Positions 32,557-42,479 of a stretch of 64,000 nucleotides of DNA are shown here, one piece after another (within the stretch, counting starts at the first letter, position 1; each line of letters starts with the position of its first letter). The DNA is from Uranotaenia lowii (Eukaryota; Arthropoda; Insecta; Diptera; Culicidae). The translations under genes and the position numbers were made by a program. The notes below the pieces were generated by a model. The model did not search any database and had not been told where the DNA came from. It was given only the letters and a program-made list of their open reading frames with translations. The stretch is from contig NC_073693.1 of assembly GCF_029784155.1 (NCBI RefSeq), positions 158,849,519-158,913,518 of the forward strand, read 5' to 3'.

Positions 32557-34286
32557 AAGACATACCAAGCCTGCTCAACGTTGATTGGATATTCGAAAGT
32601 GCAAAAAAAACTTGGACGCCCATAATTTTTGTTTTTCTCCAGCCTATGAAAGGTATAAAACAAAGGTTCGACTGACGGTTTGTTTCATTTTTTCAGAGAA
32701 ATTCAAACTTAACACATGGGCAGCAGCAGAGATGGCCAACATCGGCGGAAGCAAGTTTTGACAATTTTGGGAAACCTGAAATGGAGCAAGTTATTAGCAA
32801 ATAATGTGGGACATTTACATTCAACTAGAATTCTGTTTTCGAAGCATCCATATCTTGATAAGATATAATTATGTAAGGTTTTGATCACCTCAATATCAAA
32901 CTATGGCTTCTTAATGAGATCTTATCTTGAAATGAGTTTAACAAAAACTGATATAATTCAGCTGTTCGAATCGAATTGATTTTTTTGTATAATTTGAGGT
33001 ATGTTAACATCCTACGAGTAGGTACTGAATGATAAACCATTTTCATAGTAAATATTTAGTATCAAAATAGCTCATCTTGATATAATTTTGTTTTTCTTTC
33101 CTGATCGGGTATGGTTGGACCGTTCGAGCTGGCGAAAATCGAATCAATTTCGTGCCGTTTTTCTGATCGGGCATCATCGATGATGATTGTTGACAGTTAA
33201 GCGTTTTTTTTGTATCATTTGCTGTTTTGTGTCAATCCCGTCAAAGAAAAAGGGTTTTCGTGCGTGGAAGTGCAGACTTAATTTTAAATTTATCCCGCAG
33301 TGTTGTTTTTTTATGTTATTTGATTAGTGATTTTATTACCAGACAAAATCGGAAGATAAGGTAAGTGAATAAAATATGTACTTTCGCTAATTTGCAGGAA
33401 ATATATCATTTACCGGGACCAGTACAAACGCAATGGTTTTTGGGGCCGTTTATATACCACGCCACGTGGACCAAAAACGTAACTTTTTAACCTTTACCCG
33501 TGTGGATATATTTTAGAAAAATTTCATGTGATATGCGTAATGGAATGTCATGAATGTTTCCAAACTTTCTTATTAAACATGTTCTCGAATAATTTTGCTG
33601 TAACTTTGGAAAAAAAAGGCGTTCAAGATAATGAAAAATTTACATATATGTATAATTACTACCGTAAGTTTTATTTTATGAAGAGATTACTCACCGTAAT
33701 TTATGTTAGTAGCTTTAATTTATCGGCCTTATCGATGAAAAGTGATGTCCTTTCTAGTAGGAGCATGTTAAAATTATGAAATTTTTAAAGATGGATAAAA
33801 CGTTAGATGAAAATGAGCGAGTAGAGTTTATTTAAAAACATTAGCATCACATATCAAATTTTTGTTCCGCACGGGCCAACTAATATGAAGTGGTAAATAC
33901 AGGTAGAGTTGCATCTACCACCACACAATAGTAGGTCAAGCGTGATTTGCCCCACAAGCGGGAGAACTTGCAGTGCGAACGAACGAAAAGATGATAAGTG
34001 ATCACTCAGATAAGCTCCCTTTAACTCAGAAATGTTATCAGTTTGATATCATCGTGCGATCATCGGTGATTAATCTCTTCATTAAAAATTAAAAACTTTG
34101 ACCAAAAAGAAATTTAAAAAAAAAAACACGACATCATAGCATCGGTGGTAGTTCACTAGTTAAAAATCAAATCAGCTTACAATGTTTCCGCAAAGTTGTC
34201 ACTTTTTAGCAAAAAAGCTGAGAAATTCGTTGGATGGCAGTGCAGAACTTAACCACAATCTCCGAAAAAAATATTCATTTTTGTAC
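32557..34286. other. gene-free interval with a MITE end fragment
   Basis: No supported gene; the plus frame at 33528-33779 has no known motif. 33446-33478 (GGGGCCGTTTATATACCACG and following) is a detached copy of the terminal sequence of the element at 34754-35260. Confidence 0.45.
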
Positions 34287-34289
34287 TAA

Positions 34290-35602
34290 GGGGGCATCCA
34301 TAAATTACGTAACGCTCCTAGGGGGGGGGGAGGGAGTAAGCTCTAGCGTTACGAATTGTGACATAGGGGAGGGGGGGAGGTATGCTCATCGTTACGTAAC
34401 GATTTTTTTCCTAAAAAAATTCAGTTTAATCGCAGGTTTTTTGATATCATGCAATTTTTGCTAAATGATAAGCAAACTAAAATCACCTTAAAATTTGTAA
34501 GCATTAACAAGATTGAAACTGGTTTGTAATCATTATATTTAAAGATTCTAAGATAGACTAAATGTGTATTGGATATCCGTGAAATAACTGTTGGAAAACC
34601 GAATATTAGGTACATTTACCCCCAAGAACTCAATCCAATCTTAAGACGGAAATTTTTACTATTTTTTCTCAATTGATTTTGATTATTCCGATCAGCTATT
34701 TTGATTATTCTGAGGAATATTACTAAGTGGAGTACATTTTGCATAACAAGTTAGGGGCCGTTCACATACCACGTGGACAACTTAGGGGGAGGGGGGGAAT
34801 ATGGAAATGTCCACGCTTGTCCACGGAGAGGGGGGTAGGGGTTTGGGTCATGACCACGTGGACATACTTTCTTCCCAAATTTTTTTCTAAGGGTGAATAA
34901 ATATTAAGATGTTTGAATCTTAAAATTACAAAGCTTTTCAGTTTAAGTTTAAACAATTAATAACCACTTGAAAGCAAGTGATAAATATGATAATTTTTAA
35001 TTTATTTTTTTTTTTAATTATTTTATATCAGGTAATCCTATTTCTTTTTTTTTTGTTTAAATCAGCCATTCCAATAACAAATAGGCAAAAAGTAGTGTTT
35101 CCTAACTGTCAAATGATTAAAAAAAAAAAACAATTTCAAATCTGTCCACGTGATCCGGGGAGGGGGGTAGGGGTTTGGCAAATGTCCACGCTTGTCCACG
35201 GAGGGGGAGGGGGGTGTCAAAAATCTAATTTTTCTGTCCACGTGGTATCTGAACGGCCCCTTACGCTGCTTGAACAAAATAAAGTAAACAAGGTAGATTA
35301 CCAGTTAACAAGCACAGAGCACCTCGTAATAAGACAATTAATTTATTTTATCAGAGAGTTATCATCAATGAGTACTAAGAAGCGATTTGGAAGGATAATA
35401 ATTCCGTTTTAAAGAACGTTTAAAAAATTATTTTCTATTTTTTTACCTTCGAAAATCATGAGAAGATGGGGGGGGGGGGGTAATTGTCAGCGTTACGTAA
35501 TTTTCATAGGGGGGTATGTCGAATCGCTACGATTTGTGACATACCGGGGGGAGGGGGTCAAAAAAGTGCATTTTTTGCGTTACGTAATTTATGGATGCCG
35601 CC
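34290..35602. mobile_element. 1.3-kb TAA-flanked element (PIF/Harbinger-like)
   Basis: The left end GGGGGCATCCATAAATTACG is matched at the inverted right end (GGCGGCATCCATAAATTACG on the minus strand), a 25-bp TIR with one or two differences. TAA flanks both sides (34287-34289, 35603-35605). A 3-bp TWA duplication and G-rich TIR starts are typical of PIF/Harbinger. G-runs and GTTACGTAAC motifs lie just inside each end. No transposase is encoded; it contains a second element of similar type. Confidence 0.75.
34754..35260. mobile_element. 507-bp TTA-flanked MITE nested in the previous element
   Basis: Ends GGGGCCGTTCACATACCACG and, inverted, GGGGCCGTTCAGATACCACG, with TTA on both sides (34751-34753, 35261-35263). 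Both halves carry TGTCCACGCTTGTCCACGGA and a GGGGGTAGGGGTTTGG block, so the element is largely palindromic. The open frame at 34978-35412 is a shadow. Confidence 0.8.
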
Positions 35603-35605
35603 TAA

Positions 35606-36283
35606 AAGAAGTTAACGTATTCGTCGTGATCGGCAAGCTCAATATTGTGAAAATATACATTCGGCGTGTCTACATATGTTATGCTGCACACAAAATTTTC
35701 CGGCCTCAGCTTAGCAAAAATACACCATTACTTTCATTTGAAATACCATAGACTCAAACTTTTAGCCTATGCCCAAACCGCGGTCTGGGTACACAAACGG
35801 GAACCTGTCAGATCTTTTTTGTTTTTATTTTCCACCACGTGCGGGAGAAAATGTTTTGTTCGGCTCCTCGGCTAAGATATTTCAATTTGGTTAGTACCTA
35901 GATAAAATTAAACGGAGAAAGAAGCGAAAATTTAACTTTGGATAACGCCAACTTACTGCGATCCTCAAATTGATATCGACTATTTTTACTGAACTTCAAA
36001 CAACGATTAAACGCTTTAAACAAAAAACCCACCTCAATATTTTTATATTGTGAAAACTGTAGTAGATATTAACTTTCAAATGCAATCAACGATAAAATTT
36101 TCGACTTGCTCCATTTTAGTTATCATAGCTCAAAAAGACAACACTTTTTTCAACACAAATTGCATAATAACTTCAAAAAGAAACAAATTTTGGTAATCCG
36201 TTTTCTACAAAAGATACGAATAATGATTATATATCTAAAATTTTTCCGAACAAATATTTTGAAAAAATCATTACCTTACCTAA
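35606..36283. other. gene-free interval
   Basis: Frames at 35666-35875 and 36106-36312 have no recognisable motif, and no repeat structure is seen. Confidence 0.45.
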
Positions 36284-36289
36284 TAGTCC

Positions 36290-36403
36290 GGTGCCGATTG
36301 ACTGACGTATAGGGCTGAGATAAAAGTTCTCCACTGCTGGCGATCCGGAGCCAGCATCTTCACTTGCTGCCAGTCAAGGTTCTCGTCAACTGTAAGGAAA
36401 ACA
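36290..36403 (-). pseudogene. exon-like fragment resembling a non-LTR retrotransposon C-terminus
   Basis: On the minus strand a single open frame reads DENLDWQQVKMLAPDRQQW, then RTFISALYVSQSAPDY and a TAG stop. The pattern W-x-x-V/I-K-x-L-A-x-D-R-x-x-W resembles the extreme C-terminus of many RTE/CR1-type retrotransposon polyproteins. It is preceded by a good 3' splice-site-like sequence (TTTGTTTTCCTTACAG) and followed directly by GTAAGG, a strong 5' splice-site-like sequence. It could therefore be an exonised fragment or a real short exon. The other two frames have stops. I cannot identify a neighbouring exon. Confidence 0.4.
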
Positions 36404-36404
36404 A

Positions 36405-36677
36405 ATTGCCTTAAAATGTTTAGTTCAACAGATACATAGATGTTTGATGTTTTCGACAAAGTTTCATGAATAAATATGTTCTACAATGCCTCTATCTTAT
36501 CGCAGTTAGAAAATAATTATCGTATTTGAGAAACTTTATGAACCACCCCAAAATTATTAATAAGTAAGACTCAAACAATTGTGACCCGCTAAATTTCATT
36601 TCTGGACCACTGTGCTGTTGTTATGGATGTCAATGTATGGAAGTTTTTCCCTTATGATTAGGAAGTAATTTTTAAAT
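36405..36677. other. gene-free AT-rich interval
   Basis: Nothing recognised. Confidence 0.4.
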
Positions 36678-37231
36678 TGGGTCTTGACTCAAACATTCAG
36701 TCAGCGAAACTTTTTTTTGTAGGGAAATGAATCCAACTTAGATGAAATTTCAGGGACTAGATAAGAGAAAATCGATGTTGAAAAACATGCGAAAAAAATT
36801 CGCCTTGTCTCCCGGTAGGACTTGAACCCACATCTTGCGCCTCTCCGGGGCCCATGTATTAACATTCTACTACAGGAGACCAACCTGGCGTATGAATATT
36901 ATACTGGTTGAGTGTCGATGTCTATCGGAATGAAGGGAATAGTTCTCCCATGTGATCATAATCATTTTTCTTGGTCTATTTCTATTCCCATCATTTCATC
37001 TTACGGTAGTTGGAATCAAGTTTGGATATTTTTAAGCACGGCAAGATTTGCATTGCCTTCTTATATCCTGCACGGGTTGTCAGTTATGATGAGAAATGAT
37101 GCGTTTGCCGTATTTGGATATCCAACCAATTTCGGTGTTTGGCACCGCCTTATTTCTATTTTTAAATTGCAACCCAGAGATGGGTCTTGACTCAAACATT
37201 CAGTCAGCGAAACTTTTTTTGTAGGGAAATG
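36678..37231. repeat. 52-bp direct repeats bracketing a tRNA-like SINE
   Basis: TGGGTCTTGACTCAAACATT and about 32 further bases at 36678-36729 recur nearly identically at 37181-37231, and TTTTTAAATTG precedes both. Between them are the tRNA-like sequence (36807-36880) and roughly 300 bases of body. Either the duplicated piece is the tail of two tandem SINE copies or the insertion duplicated an unusually long target. Confidence 0.7.
36807..36880 (-). repeat. tRNA-like cloverleaf (SINE head)
   Basis: On the minus strand the 74 bases start GTCTCCTG and end CGGGAGAC, giving a six-pair acceptor stem. GTGGGTTCAAGTCCTAC forms a T-arm with a good box B. GCC/GGC closes a 7-base loop CCGGAGA where the anticodon belongs. 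Position 33 is C instead of the invariant T and the D-arm is weak, so I read it as a tRNA-derived SINE or tRNA pseudogene. Confidence 0.55.
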
Positions 37232-37300
37232 TTAAGTATTTCATTTAAATTATTACTTCCCTTGATAATAGTTATTTACTATTAATTTTCTCTTCCTGAG

Positions 37301-39977
37301 CAGGGGCGGTCCTAGAGTTGGCTCTTGGGGGGGGGGGGGGGGGGGGGGTGATTTTCCAAATTTTCAAAAATCAGTCAATATGAAGGAACGTAATATCTGG
37401 TGAAAAAGCGATCATTAAAGCGAAAAGAGGGGGAGTGTGGTGGGGGAGATGAGGGTTTCCATTTTCAAATGATTACAATATAAGCTGCACACTGCTCCAC
37501 CTCCCCCACTTTAATTTCACTGAACAAAATCAGATGTATTTCGAAAAATATAAAATAAGAGAAGAATAATGAAATCTTTTGACAAACTTTTTCAATTTTA
37601 TAGAGCAACCAGCAAATCTATAATATTCGCTTAAAAAAAATCAATAAAAAGAAAATTTTCATAATTTGTATATCTGGTAGTTTGAAATTGACACTTTCAA
37701 AGATTTTTAATGAATTTCTTGTTATAAATGTCATTTTACAAATGAAAATTATACACACGTTGAAAAGCTTCTGAAGATTAGTGCTAGGCCAAAAAACAAG
37801 TCTAGTTTTGAGGTAAGTTTTAGTATATACCTTATTGCTATGAATTTGAAACTGATTAATGGTGATTAAAATTTTTATTGAAGTATTTTACTGAATAGTG
37901 TTTGGAAATTTCGTAATATTATTTTCAATTTGGAAAAAACATAAAATAAAGCCATAAAAGGTTAAACTAGTGAAGAGTATTCATGAATTACAATTGAAAT
38001 AGCCAAACATTCAGTTGTGGAGTATCAAATCTTAAACTGGATTATGACTTGAAATTTCAAAATTATTATGTGGATTAGCTGAAAGCAGTTGGTGTATATC
38101 TTGAAATCCAGCAGTATAAGTCAAAAGTCACAAAAAGATCTTTCGAATGTTAGCTTGATGGATTGCCGAAAAAAATATCGACAGATAACGGGAAAGCTAA
38201 GAAACATAGGCAAACTAATTTTGTAAAATTTTTGCGTCCCTAACTCGATTTTTTTTGTCAGATTTAGATTTAGATAACTGATTAGTTTAGAGTTTTATTG
38301 ATCAATGATAACTGATGAAGCAACTGAACTACATGAACAACAAACAATTATTTTGAATCAATCAATTATCTTTTATCCATTTATCGATGCAGATTTTAGG
38401 GAAGAACGCCACACTAAGTGGCAAATTCCCGAAAAAACGATACAGATTTTGTTCCTTAAAAACAACGATTTAACTTTTTTCTTTTAATTCTATAACTTTG
38501 TCGTCGAGAAGTCATGGTAAATTACTCACAGTCTTCAGAAAAATTGTTCATGAAGATAGAACCTTTTTTTCTAAATTTTTTGGATATTGCGAAAATAGAA
38601 AAAAAATTCAATGAATTTTAACCTAATATTTTTAGAAGTTATACCGAAAAACAGAGTAGGTATAAAAAATACAAATTTGCATTTAGTACCCCTAAATGAG
38701 TCAAAGTCAGTTTTCAAATTCTTTGCCCCTCGGAAAATGTGAATTTAGTTTCTTTGTGTTATGATTGTGAATGCAGATTTAATGTTTTGAAGATGAATTT
38801 AAATCTCTTTCTCAAAACACAAATTCCTTCATATTGGAACAGCTTTTATAAATAGTTTTTATTCCTTTTTGGCTCTTACACAAAAATGGGAACACAAAAA
38901 TTACAAACACTGCCCACAATTTGATATTTTGATTTATAGTTGCTCTGGAATCTCTTGTATTTTATAAACGCATTAACTTGAATTAAGATATCTTTAAAAA
39001 GTCTTTTAAACTTTCTAACTAGGTATTCAAATTTAAAATTTTCATATTCAATTTCTGTTTGGTAGTATGTTCTTGTATCTCTTTACGGTCATCCATTATA
39101 TGAATGCTTGATGTGATAGATATCAAACCAAATTTAATTAAATTGGATTCAATTTTTTTTTTTGGAATTTCGTAACATTCATATTTGAATGATGTAAAAT
39201 CGAGGGAGGGATGAATTCGTGCAAGAGAATCTTTACTGTGATTCAAAACCTCAATTGTTGATTTGCAATCTAATTATGAATTTCTCGTAAACGCAAGTGA
39301 GAATAGTAGATACTGCATTGGATTTTGGAAAGTTTTAGACATCACTTTATAAGGATATGAATTGTTAATAAACCAACTGTAAACAAATGAAAAAAATACA
39401 GAATTGAAAATTCTAATTTATGTTTGAATATCAGATTCGCCTTAGCTTTTTATTCCTGAAGTAAAGTTTTATTTCAATATTTTGTCCCGATTCCTTCGGT
39501 TTTTTGAGATATTTTGAACCACAAAGAAAAATCCTAATGAGGAACTTTCTGTTGCCGAATCTTCCTTGAAAATCCTTAAAAAATTTCTACTTAACATTTG
39601 AGCTAGGTAATAAAATGACCTAGCTCAAATGTTAAGTAGATAAATGGTTAGCAAATTCAAAATCAACACTCTAAGTAATTCAACAGAAGTTGATTGGTAT
39701 AATTTGATCCAGGGAATTGCAAGTTACAGCTGCTTGAGTTTGGTAGACCGACTCTTCCATAATCTTGAGCCTTTAAGTGATAAACATACTTTTTCGTTTT
39801 TTAAACACCCTCACGGAGTGGAAAATTTTTGAAAACCCAACAGCACATCTTCTAGGGAAAGTTCAAAGATTTTATAGAAATTCGTGCATTTACGGATAAT
39901 TTGTAACGGTGTTTTGCCGCTTGGGGGGGGGGTGATCACCCCGATCACCCCCCCCCCCCCCCATAGGACCGCGCCTG
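37301..39977. mobile_element. 2.7-kb hAT-type element with exact 8-bp target duplication
   Basis: TTCCTGAG occurs immediately outside both ends (37293-37300, 39978-39985). The termini are CAGGGGCGGTCCTA and, inverted, CAGGCGCGGTCCTA. Just inside lie long homopolymers: about 28 G at 37323-37350 on the left, and on the right a G-run, GTGATCACCCCGATCAC and a C-run (39924-39962). The 2.6-kb interior is AT-rich; I find no hAT transposase motif in any frame, so it is non-autonomous or thoroughly decayed. Confidence 0.85.
39586..39640. repeat. perfect 23-bp-stem hairpin
   Basis: TCTACTTAACATTTGAGCTA plus GGT (39586-39608) is followed by a 9-base loop and its exact reverse complement (39618-39640). 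It lies near the right end of the hAT-type element. The perfection contrasts with the decay around it. Confidence 0.9.
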
Positions 39978-39985
39978 TTCCTGAG

Positions 39986-41235
39986 CCTGGCTGAACATTA
40001 GCTTTTTCATTAACTTAACTAAACATTACCTAACTTACTAAAATATGACATTTTCCCACGATATGAAGAGTGTAGGTTTATTAAAAGGCAATTTCGTCAA
40101 ATAACGTAACTCAAGTGTTATCGTTAACCAATAAAGTCCATTCGACTCCGTCGAGCACATAAGTCCGGATTTTATGCTATAGGCTCTTTTTTTCTTCCTA
40201 TCCATAAATGTAGCTTCCTCCGAACGATGATAGAGACTTATGACCGAAACAGTCTTTGCCCGTAAGCCAAGTCGCTGAAAGAAAGATTTGCGCCACGTCT
40301 CCATGCGACGTTTAGCTCCTCGGAAAGTCGGAATTACCACCAGATTGTGCGCCAAAATTCAGCACCAACAGTCCGGAATCAAAACTAGGCTAGACATCGA
40401 AACATCTGCCGTCCTCTGAAATCCGGCTCCAATTCGATTTATACTCGGTATTTTTTTGTTATGTTTGGTATTCGCCTTTTTCCCTCCCCGAGATACGATT
40501 TATCGACGGAGGATAATTGAGTTTGAATCCTATTCTGCCACATGACGAATTCCTGCCGTGACAGCCGGCAACGGAATCCCTTCGAAGCTGCTGCCTGCTT
40601 ATGCCAACTGTCGTCGTCGTCGTCGTAGAGAGGAGATTTCCCCGGAAAACTGTGTGTAGGCTGAAGATAATGACGATATGATGCCATAGAAATCAATTAA
40701 CTTTCGCGACTGCTACTAAGTGGCTTATTTGGTTTGCATGGTTCAACTAAGATGGAAATTAGGTTAAAGGAAATCAAAGAACAATCGTAGTCTTCCGCTA
40801 AGCCGTTAAATTTTTAGTGTCAACAAAGTACTTGGAGACCGTTATTTGAAATAAGTTCTTCGAAAACTTAATTGAAAGCGTGTGCTAAAAATTGTCGAAA
40901 AACACTTCCTACTTGAAGACTGAACGAAAGTCAAAATGGTCGAACTTCAACTTTTGTTTGATTGAGCTGTACGAATGGAAACAAAACTTCTTTCACTTGA
41001 AGCGTAAATATTTTGATCATCGGCAAATAGTTAAGGACTTATTCTGGACCCCTTTGGAAAGGATATTTCTTGAAATTAACAAGTTGTGGAGAGTGTTATC
41101 AAGCTACGACCGTTAAACGAATATTTTCGACAATTTTGCTTGACAATGTATAGCTTGTTTGGAATTTGAGCTCGCTATAAGCGAATTAAGACTTCCGAAT
41201 CTCGACAAGATCAACATGTGACATTGTCAGTGGTA
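39986..41235 (-). other. interval with two unidentified minus-strand open frames
   Basis: Frames 40355-40038 (105 codons) and 40696-40439 (85 codons, with an Asp run encoded by GTC repeats at 40609-40627) are open and of fairly even composition. I recognise neither, and cannot show splice sites or homology. They might be exons of a host gene or chance frames. Nothing else is evident to 41235. Confidence 0.3.
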
Positions 41236-41476
41236 ATATCCGACTATGCGACATAATTCAATCAAACAACAGAATTCAACCATGAGACATAACCTGATCT
41301 TAAGGTATAATCTGACCATGCAACGCTATCAGTCCATGTGACTTAATCGGACAATGAAACATAATCCAATCATGTGACGTAGTTCGACCATGCAACATAA
41401 TCTGTCTATGTAACATAATCCGCACAAGTGACATAATCTGACCATGCAATATAATGCGACCATGTAACATAATCGG
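41236..41476. repeat. 18-bp tandem repeat (CGACCATGCAACATAATC)n
   Basis: About 13 diverged units. The 67-codon minus frame (HGRIILHGQIM-like) is a shadow of it. An AATAAAATAAATTAAATT tail follows at about 41508-41537, then one more unit before the RT fragment. Confidence 0.85.
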
Positions 41477-41556
41477 ACTTTTAGAGGCGAATCTACCAAG
41501 CAAGCCTCTCTAATAAAATAAATTAAATTAAATTAATCGGACAATGTGACGTAATT

Positions 41557-41721
41557 GGCGTCGAGCTGGAGATAGTCGAAGACTTTGTCTATCTCGGCTC
41601 ACTGATGACCGCAGACAATGACACCAGCCATGAGATCCGGCGGCGAATGATCAGTGGAAGTCGTGCCTACTATGGACTCCACAAGCAACTGCGGACGAGA
41701 AGACTGTGAGAAGTTGATTTA
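41557..41721 (+). pseudogene. RTE-type reverse transcriptase scrap
   Basis: The frame reads VEDFVYLGSLMTADNDTSHE, IRRRMISGSRAYYGLHKQLR and TRRL, then a stop at 41707. The FVYLGS...E-I-RRR-I-x-x-x-x-x-Y-x-L-x-x-x-L block is the thumb region that follows the catalytic palm in RTE-like and related reverse transcriptases. Both ends are missing: on the left it abuts the 18-bp repeat, on the right the Helitron-like end at 41722. It does not belong to the element at 42.5-45.3 kb, which carries its own version (YLGSQITPDGGT). Confidence 0.75.
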
Positions 41722-42460
41722 TCTATTATATAAAATTCTCTTGTAACGGTGTTTGTGGTACTACTCCTCCGAAATTACCCAAACGATTCGAATGAATTTT
41801 TTTTTAGAATATTCTGTAGCCATGCGAATCGGTTTATATCGAATAAAAACAACACAAAGTCGCATCAATTATCCGTAATTATTAAATTTGTAATTTTTTG
41901 AATGAAATGAAAGTCATGGCTTCCATTTTTTCGAATTTTTTTCCTTTGGGCGGTTTGTTTTTCGTCTCCAAGGTCAAGGCGTCGCGACCTGACGTCGTTA
42001 GAAGATAGTAACCATGGCATAGCATACTGATAAGTGAGAATATTTTGGCGCGTATTTCTCAACCAAGCATATTTTCAATGCAAGTGGTGGCGATATGATG
42101 CCATGATGTGATTTTTTTTGTTCTTGATTCCTAGCTCATTTCTACAGCACATGGTTATGAATGACGCCTAGATGTGACTCAGGTTGACATTTTGCTGATC
42201 GAATAAAACATATAATATTTGTTTTGCCAAAATCTGAAATTGAAAAGTCAGGCAACCATTTTTAGAGATTTTCTTTTCTTCGAGGGGTTTGTTTTTCGTC
42301 TCCATGGGTGAGGCGTCGCTAGTAAACGTCGTTGCAAGATACCAAAGCATACTGTTCATTGATCGCTGGAAAAATTTAAAAATTAGGCGCCTATTTCTCA
42401 ACCAAGTACCTATATTTCTTATGCACGTGGCTGGTAAACGGTGGATAATGTGCAACACGA
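41722..42460 (+). mobile_element. Helitron-like 5' end with duplicated body
   Basis: It starts A|TCTATTATATAAAATTCTCT and soon after reads GTAACGGTGTTTGTGGTACT, CCGAAATTACCCAAACGATT, resembling 5' ends of insect Helitrons. The body contains two diverged direct copies of a segment of roughly 250 bases (about 41890-42080 and 42235-42430), each with GGTTTGTTTTTCGTCTCCA and CTATTTCTCAACCAAG. I cannot place the 3' CTRR end. Confidence 0.45.
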
Positions 42461-42479
42461 GACCCCATAGTGGTCATAT

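Noticed and set aside
34978..35412. 144-codon plus-strand frame
   Set aside because: It starts in an AT-rich hydrophobic-looking stretch and crosses the end of a MITE; no recognisable domain.
36807..36880. Functional tRNA gene (possible Ser anticodon GGA)
   Set aside because: Position 33 is not T, the D-arm is weak, and the sequence sits inside a repeated block; a SINE head or tRNA pseudogene fits better.
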